Of a DNA stretch of 64,000 nt, positions 57,156 through 64,000 are shown in pieces. A program made the position numbers and the translations under genes. The notes under the pieces are model-generated. The model was not told where the DNA came from. It did not search any database and saw nothing but the letters and a program-made list of their open reading frames with translations. The DNA is from Prochilodus magdalenae (Eukaryota > Chordata > Actinopteri > Characiformes > Prochilodontidae): assembly GCA_024036415.1 (NCBI GenBank), contig JAMWET010003073.1:86001-150000 (forward strand), read 5' to 3'. How positions within the stretch are numbered: position 1 is the first letter of the stretch; every line of letters begins with the position of its first letter.

Positions 57156-58865
57156 CAACTCGAAATGATGACGAAATGATGACGTAAAGATGACTGTGTG
57201 GTGAGCATGAGCAGGGTAATGGTGACAACAATGATGCACTGCTTACACTCCAGACAGCAAAATAACCAATCCCATTTTTGTCATACACAGAAAGACAGAG
57301 ATTTCTTATTCTATACAAACCAGTCAAAAACACAGACACAGCTAAATGTTCCACAAACTTTTAGTTCAGACTACCTAGTAGTATTAGTTGCCCTAAAATC
57401 GCATAAAGAAGAACCAGTGTAGATACAAAATACACAATTTGAGAAACTAAGAAAGCTGCCCTAGAGGGGCTAAGGAGCTAGTCACAAAGAAGATGCTCAG
57501 TAGGGCTCATCATTTTTTACAGGAGGTCCTTAAGCAGACTTCAATGAAAGATGTAGACAGAAATGATGTGTAGGACAGCATTAAGATTTATCTTTAAACA
57601 AAAAATGTTTTAATCGCAAATGAAAGCACTGAAAAATCCTGATAAGTTGTGCAGCAGAAAACATTACATCAACTAAAATTAATTTGTAGTTAGACATAGT
57701 AAAATCCGTCTTGGCAAATACAGTAACCTACACAAAGTTCAGTTTACCTCAGAGTCAGCATAAGTCTGCATGTCAATAGTGTTCGTGTTAAGGTGAACAT
57801 TGATAAAGGAATAAAAACAGCAGCACCCTCCAGATAATCCGGACAGCATGTGTGTGAGACCTGCAGATTCCTCAGTAACACTTTAGTTTGATAACTCTAA
57901 TTTAATGCTACAGCAGATCTCATCGCAGGTTCGTTCTGGGAGTTTTGTCAAAGTTTTTACTTCACTTGATGCGGCAGTAGAAGTCTGATTGGCTGAGAAA
58001 CGACAAATTGACTGCACTTTTTCAGTGACCCCAAAAGCTCTTGTGTCATTATCATTAGTGACACTGCAGTAAACCCTGGTATGTGGTGAATGAAGCCAAT
58101 CATGTAATTCTAATTAAGAATTATTATTTGAGACAGATACCATGCAGTTTTAACCTTTTTGTTTTCGGAAGAACTAGTTTAATGACTTCTTCATTTGTTG
58201 CTGTATTCATTTTAAGAAGCGCCACTGAGCTGCGAAAGTCCAAGAAAAAATGGCAGTGTGCCTCGTCAATGAAGGCAAGGGTACACGATGTATTCAAAAG
58301 GAATGTTTCACCTAAACAAATCAATCAAGACTGAGACAGCAGAAAGAAAACAAGAGGAGTAAATGGAAGACAAATTGAATAATTACAACATGCTGACTAA
58401 TATTAAAGGGGAACATTTCTGCATAATAAAATAGATGAGCTGCATTGTCGGTCACAGTGGTCTGATATGAACTGCTCCATTCTAGAGTAACTCAGATTAG
58501 GAATTCACAGTAGTAGTGATAGAAACAGGACATCTGCGTGGTTTAATCTTTACAGAACAGTGAAACCACCTGAAACACGTAACTTTCTATAGTTTTTGAC
58601 ATAAAGTCTGGTACTCATTCAAAGCATGTGCAAGTGGCGTAAAGCATAATAATCCCCAAAATTTTTAACATTTTTTTTCCCTCCAACAGATTTACTGTTA
58701 CTTTGCTATCAAGAACCCTATGTACAAAAACATGGCATGTGTAGTTCCACTGGTGGTTTTGCATAGTACATAAAATGGCTATTTGTTCATTGTAAACACA
58801 GAGACCTCTGCTTCCTATCACCACCACTGCAATGGACCAGTTCACTTCAGACCACTTTCAATAGC

Positions 58866-60012
58866 TTTATTTACCTCTCATTTATTTACCACTGAAGAAA
58901 AAAAACGCACACACACACTTTTATTGCCATCTAAGGTAAAGCCCTAGAGCAGAGGTAGGCAACTTCAGCCCTGGAGGGGGTGAAGGGCCAATTCCCCTTC
59001 TTAAACCAATCAGATGTATTTAATTAGGGCACTAGGGCACTGACCCTCCAGGACTAGATAAATACTCCTGTCAAAGAGTCTTTTTAGAGACTGCATTTTA
59101 AACGTCTCTTTAAGACATGTGTTGACCAGCCTTGTTTTTAAGCCTTATAATCAGAGTAAAATCTCACCCCACCTGTAAGCGGACGTTATGTTTTAATTCT
59201 GACAGGATTGAGATTGGATTCTTCAGCGCTAATAATTATTAGGCATCATGTTAAAAAACAACACTCCATAGAGTTCTGCTTTAAGCTTATTTTAAAATAC
59301 AGACGATTATACTATTGCTTACATTTATAAAAAAGTAGAAACCTCAGAAAAAAAATATATTAATTTTCTAATTAAATATACCTACATAGGCCCCCCAGGA
59401 AGTCATTCATCAATGTTCTGAGAAAATGTTTTGTCAGCGTTGTACTAACATGGCAACTTGCAGGGGGTTGGTGTGCTTTAAAAAGCGTTACCCAATGAGA
59501 GCAGTTTAAGACTTGAAAGGACAAACTGTTTGTACTTTCCCAACTTTCACATCTAAGCTTTGTTGAATACAAAAATGTACACTGACCACAGAAAAATAAT
59601 AATCATCCCTTTGGTTTCTATAAACTAACGTTAAAATTACACCACAGAGCGGTCAGCGCCGCTCGACCACTTGATTGGCAGTCAGGCGTACACACTCTTC
59701 CGGAGTGGCGGCTAAACGATCAGAAACGTTTGACGACGTTTGAGTTGTAATTAGACAGTTCTGTCCACTCCAATCCAGCTTTGCTGACCGACTACAAACA
59801 AAACAAACCCATAACTCCTTCCTTTAGTGTTGCAGGAACCCATAAACCTTCAGAGATCTGTTAAAATATCCCAAGAGCCATCCCCATCACCAGATTTAGG
59901 CTAAATAAAAGTTCTGTCAGCAGTCACAGATGACAAAGTTCTTCCCTTTGTCTGGTTTCTTCTTTCTCTTGTTTGATTCCTTTTCCCTTACTTTCTGTTT
60001 GCATGCTGTCTC
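58866..60012 (-). other. mpp7: Likely mpp7 3' UTR with candidate poly(A) signals
   Basis: After the stop at 60013 the minus strand carries AATAAA at 58925-58920, 58886-58881 and 58871-58866, about 1.1 kb downstream. A weaker ATTAAA lies near 59.19 kb. The UTR would run through one dispersed repeat at about 58.95-59.08 kb. Length is a guess; no transcript data. Confidence 0.35.
58945..59080 (+). repeat. Dispersed repeat, GTAGGCAACTTCAGCCCTGGAGG type
   Basis: The phrases GGTAGGCAACTTCAGCCCTGG and CTGACCCTCCAGGACTAGAT form an inverted pair around AACCAATCAGATGTATTTAATT, as in a common otophysan MITE-like repeat. It falls within the proposed mpp7 3' UTR. Confidence 0.65.
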
Positions 60013-60192
60013 TTAGGAGTGTGTCCAGCTGACAGGAACCCAGTGAGTCTCTGTCTCCAGTTTCTTCAGGGCCAGCTTCAGCTCACTAAAGGCAGCAGCC
60101 AGGTCGTCGTTGACAATGACCTTTTCAAAAAGGTGACCGTACTGATTCTCCATCAGTTGAGCTGCGTTGATCATCTCCTGGAAATCTTCCTC
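60013..60192 (-). CDS. mpp7: mpp7 last coding exon (MAGUK p55 family, guanylate-kinase-like tail)
   Basis: MPP7 is a membrane-associated scaffold with L27, PDZ, SH3 and guanylate-kinase-like domains that works with DLG1 and LIN7 in epithelial polarity and tight junctions (established knowledge). This exon gives its C-terminal 59 residues and TAA stop (60015-60013). The acceptor is TTGATCAG|GAGGAAG (AG at 60194-60193), phase 0. Visible motifs are [26 protein letters not shown], then [12 protein letters not shown] and a final HS. The WVPVSW end is shared by all p55 MAGUKs; the FQEMI...YGHLF stretch and the neighbour armc4 favour MPP7 over MPP3. Earlier exons lie beyond 64 kb: I saw no further GK exon between 60.2 and 64 kb. 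Confidence 0.82.
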   Translation of the reverse strand, partial: EEDFQEMINAAQLMENQYGHLFEKVIVNDDLAAAFSELKLALKKLETETHWVPVSWTHS

Positions 60193-63174
60193 CTGATCAA
60201 CAACCAACAATTTGTGAATTAGCAAATTACTACTGTTCGGGGCACCGCAGTACAAAGTAGCTGTATGTCAAAGTGAGGTAATTATTTTATTCCGTAATAA
60301 AGCAATGTAACGTGTTCTATTTGAAACTCTAGGAATCACTCTATAGTTACTGATTTCATCCAGAGTGATACTTGTGCTACTTGTGTCTCTAAAGCCTGTT
60401 TGAGCTGGATTTGGTTTTACCAAGGGAGGTCCGGTAAAATAATTAGTAAAAAATCTGAACGGTTGAATCATATGGGATAGGGCATCTGTGTAACTTCTCC
60501 AAAATCTTTAATACAGCCTGGATCTAAACATCACAGCATGGATATTCCCTTCAGCTTTAGGATCAGAATATATGATGGAATAATAATTAAAATAAATAAA
60601 TAAATTTAATAAACATCCAGTTAATACCCAATAGCATTAGACAAGTGAGCACATTTAACTCAACAAATACTACATGATATTGGCAGAAATCGCTCTGCCT
60701 TGTATAAGGGTGATTTCAGAGATTTCATTTCATTCTCCTTATAAATAATCCAGTGCAAAAAATACTTTAGATTACAGTACTCCTGTATTAAACTTGGGGA
60801 TTAAAGAATCGTGTAAAAATATCTACTCCTTTACATTAGGACACCAAAAAACAGTGAGGTGCGGCTGTCTGTTACCAGGATCTGTTATTAGGTTACTTTT
60901 AACAGGTCCACTATTACTCTAAGGAGCTTCTAGCTTGTTAACGGTTATTTGATCTGGAATTATTACTTAGCAGACCTGCAAAACTACATACGTGGTTGAT
61001 TTGTACTGGAATAAAATTACAAATCTCATTGGTAAACAATGAATTACTGAACCTCTCCAGGTGAAACTAATTCGGCTCCAAAAGGGCTCAAGAGAACAGT
61101 GCTAATGATGTGCAAGGTATTACAATCGCAGTTTCTCTCCATAGATTATCTGTGCCTCTATTCACGTCAACATTCTTCTGAATATGCCTACATGAATCTT
61201 ACGAATAAAGATCTAGGTTCTGATCATGAGATGACCCACACGTGTGTAAATTATACATTTCATAGATTTATAAAGATTTGTTTTGATTACATACAGTAAT
61301 ACAGAAGTAATGAGTAATCAGATTATGTTCTTCCAGGATGTAATTCAATTGCAGTTTGTGAAAAGTAATTAGTAATTTGGGTAACATTTTACCGTTACTG
61401 TTTATAAAGCTACATGACACCTACCACCTAACTGATCAACATTGGTAAATGCATCCTGTAACCTGAAACATGCCTATTGTAATAAGCATTTTTGAGTTCA
61501 TTTATATGAAAGCTGGGTTTTAACAGCCACGAGAAGCTTATGTTGGTGTCACATAGCCTTATGAACAGTAACCTACAGTAAAGTGTTACTGTAATTTGTA
61601 ATAACTATTCCAACACTGGTTTCCACTACAATGAAACACATCAACTGTGTTCCTACAGTCTAATCCAGGAAGCTGAACCAAAGTATTTTCATAGACTGTC
61701 TCAGAAATAACAGCTATATTTTTGTTTACCTCCAAATAAAAACTGCTTAAAAAGCAGAAATGCAGAAAATATCTACCAGCGATGTATAAAATACAACAGT
61801 GATATTTAATGTTTTAGTGAAGTGGTGAGTAGCCCTGTTATAGTTTGAGGTCTGGATGTAAAACAGTTGAAATGAGTGGTGCTCAAGTGATGAGGCTCAC
61901 CACACTTTTACACAGCCACACATCTGAATGTATAATGCACTCTTGGCCACATTAGAGGAGCATGGACCCACATGCATAAAATGTGCCACGCTTTCTCATA
62001 GAGTTGCAGATGTATGCATAACTTTATGGAAGGACTCAAGGACATGAGGATGAATTTTAGTTTACTTTCCCTTCAGATACCTTCTACAATGTTTCCAATG
62101 GTTTCCAGCTTCAGGCTATTCTACTTGATTCAGTACATTGACCAATTATGAAGACTCTTAGTGAGCTATTAGTTCAAGATAGAAAACTAAAACACACAGA
62201 TGCTGGGCTGCACATAAGTTCCCAAAGACACCTTGCATATAAATCTCATGCTTACCCATCCAAAAAATTGTTTATGCCTGGATTCCTTCCTAGCTTGTAA
62301 GGTTTTTGCCCTCTCTGGGCTTGTGGGTTCGAGTTTAGCGTGTGTGGTGGAGACTAGGTTTTAGTGCTAATCTCAGAGAACATGGCATGGTTTGAGCGGC
62401 TTTACTGATTTAGAACAAGGATTTACTATGCAAAAACCCAGGAGCCACATATCATCGAGAGATATGGGGCTTCATCCTGCCAAAGGCATAAAGAGCAATG
62501 GAGAAAGTGGAGTTTGGGAATTCAAACAGATTCAAACAGGCATGAAGAAAAGTACTGCACACTTACAGGGCTGTAAACAAAGGTATGGTGTGTGGCTGAA
62601 ACACCAGACCTCTGGGCTGCCAACTCTCTCTCATTTACTTCATTTGGAACCAGTTTTGCCTCATTCTTTGCTTCTCTCATTATGTCTATAGGGAACAAGG
62701 GCCTGAAGGATGAGTTTTGTTGAGTTTGATCAAAGATCTGCAGGCAAAATGTTTTATAGCCATAGGTCAGGAAAACACAAACACATTCTGCACCTGCTTA
62801 CTTGGAAATTCCAGGACTTTATCCCATGAGAGTGGTAACTATTTCTCCTTTACCAAACACTGATGGAGCTGATCAAGGTCTTTGAAATGACTGTGTGTTG
62901 GATCAGGTGGAGCATATTAGAGTTCAAATTTAATAGGCAGTACTGCAGATCTTATTGAGTTGGGTTGGGGTTGATGACCACTGCTCTGTGGACATCATAT
63001 TGCTATGCAAGCCCGGAAGGTACTGTATAAGGTGATGTTTCCACCAGTTTTGGTCCCTCAGAGAATGTTTTATTTAATAACATTTTTGGAATGCATTTAT
63101 ATGGAAAGGTCTATAACTGCCGAGGAAATTCCAAAACCGGAAGTGAACTAGATGTTTGTCTGAGCAAGCAAGTG
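60193..63174. other. mpp7 intron, no further exon seen
   Basis: AT-rich with short frames only. I looked on the minus strand for the preceding guanylate-kinase exon (an YVIFI-like motif) and did not find it; 63266-64000 is likewise empty. Confidence 0.55.
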
Positions 63175-63265
63175 ACCTGCTTAGGGTACTTCCTGTGTTT
63201 TGCCCAATGATTGCTGGAATAAGCTCCAGCACCCAGAGTTTGAAAAAATGTGTGAGTAAGTAAGT
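63175..63265 (+). repeat. SINE tail fragment
   Basis: TTTTGCCCAATGATTGCTGGAA and TAAGCTCCAGCACCC, followed by GTGAGTAAGTAAGTG, match the 3' part of the same SINE type found reversed at 57.0-57.2 kb. It lies in an mpp7 intron. Confidence 0.7.
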
Positions 63266-64000
63266 GCTAATTTTCATTGTCCCAACTGCATGTGTACCTC
63301 AACTGTCTCTGTGGAGAGGTGTAAATTGTTTTAATGAACGGGAGTTTCTGACTTCTGTCCTTTGACCCCTAATTGCTTGCTAGCAGCTCACCACATAGTT
63401 ACAACCTATAACACACAGAGCCAACAGGGCTCTACTGTGAACTACAAAAAACATTTTTGGTTCCTTTAAAAAAAAAATATTTCCTTGCTGCTGGCATAGT
63501 GAGTACAAGAGAGCAAACGTGGGAATCAAATATAATAGGTACAAGTGGGTACTAAATGATGCTGCATCTTATTTAAACGATTCCTACAGAAACATCAAGG
63601 ACCATGCTTGTGGTCATTTTAGGGCTCTAATGGCTCCATACTGAACTGCATTTATATAAAACAGACAGGGGAGAAAAAAGAACAGCAAATGGCAGGCAGG
63701 TGCCAGCAAACGAGGATTAGATACTACTATGCTGAAGTGTGATAAGCAACCAAGCCAGAGCAAACTGAGGAGGTCCTTTGGAGAAGCATAAGGTTCCTGA
63801 AGCTCAGACAATATCACAGTGATGTAGAATAGCATACAAACTGTTAAGCTGCATTGCTGCCAGAGGAGGAACGAGGACGACTCCCATGAGAGCAGGGTAT
63901 TTCTATTACTGGCTGCAAGTGAAGATGCCTGAAAAGTATTCAGTGTGCTTTGCCCCATCTCTGAGGTCAGTGGGAACAAAACAGAACCCCTTTACTTGTT

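Noticed and set aside
62320..62340. GGGTTCGAGTTTAG as a tRNA B-box
   Set aside because: No A-box at the right distance upstream.
63614..63979. 121-codon minus frame with hydrophobic stretches
   Set aside because: Checked as a possible mpp7 exon; no guanylate-kinase or SH3 motif and no fitting splice sites.

Overview
This is a stretch of teleost fish chromosome. The evidence is split vertebrate genes with GT-AG introns, several Tc1-like transposons, LINE and SINE fragments, a solo LTR and long dinucleotide arrays. The mix of repeats (notably three copies of a TCAGTGTCACTGC-type dispersed repeat and several Tc1 families common in catfish, characins and zebrafish relatives) suggests an otophysan, perhaps a characiform. 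That placement is inference. There is no bacterial operon structure, CRISPR array, rRNA or convincing functional tRNA. Most long open frames in the window are chance or repeat-derived.

Two real genes are visible, both on the minus strand. (1) armc4/odad2, an outer dynein arm docking-complex component. A non-coding exon 1 (about 27.5 kb) and nine coding exons run leftward to 5110. They join in perfect phase into 468 codons (1404 nt), giving the conserved N-terminal half of the protein. The armadillo-repeat exons must lie to the left of the window. (2) The last coding exon of mpp7 (60013-60192), a p55-type MAGUK guanylate-kinase tail ending in a WVPVSW motif. Its 3' end faces the armc4 5' end. 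From memory, the human ARMC4-MPP7 pair on 10p12 has the same order and orientation, so this is a conserved synteny block with a gap of about 32 kb.

Layout: 1-27.5 kb is armc4 with introns carrying a Tc1-like element (1734-3362), a second reversed Tc1 relic (about 6.96-7.78 kb), an eroded Tc1 (about 13.5-14.44 kb), a minisatellite (about 18.0-18.3 kb) and a tRNA-derived SINE head (about 25.6 kb). At 27.48-27.61 kb is the probable armc4 promoter, with two RFX X-box-like sites as expected for a motile-cilium gene. Immediately upstream, at 27.9-28.97 kb, is the most unusual object in the window. It is a long inverted-repeat element whose two arms each carry a GC-box and a start codon in an ATGGCG context, pointing inward. 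From 29 to 60 kb is intergenic DNA: two foldback or palindromic structures in all, a 530-bp solo LTR with an exact 5-bp target duplication, a near-complete Tc1-like element with a lesion that removes the last catalytic residue, a reverse-transcriptase LINE fragment, further Tc1 relics, and GC-rich stretches with homeodomain-type sites that are candidate regulatory elements. One orphan exon-like unit on the plus strand lies at 53.72 kb. From 60.2 to 64 kb is mpp7 intron.

The genes are linked by chromosomal neighbourhood, not by a shared pathway: armc4 acts in axonemal dynein docking, mpp7 in epithelial polarity and junction scaffolding.
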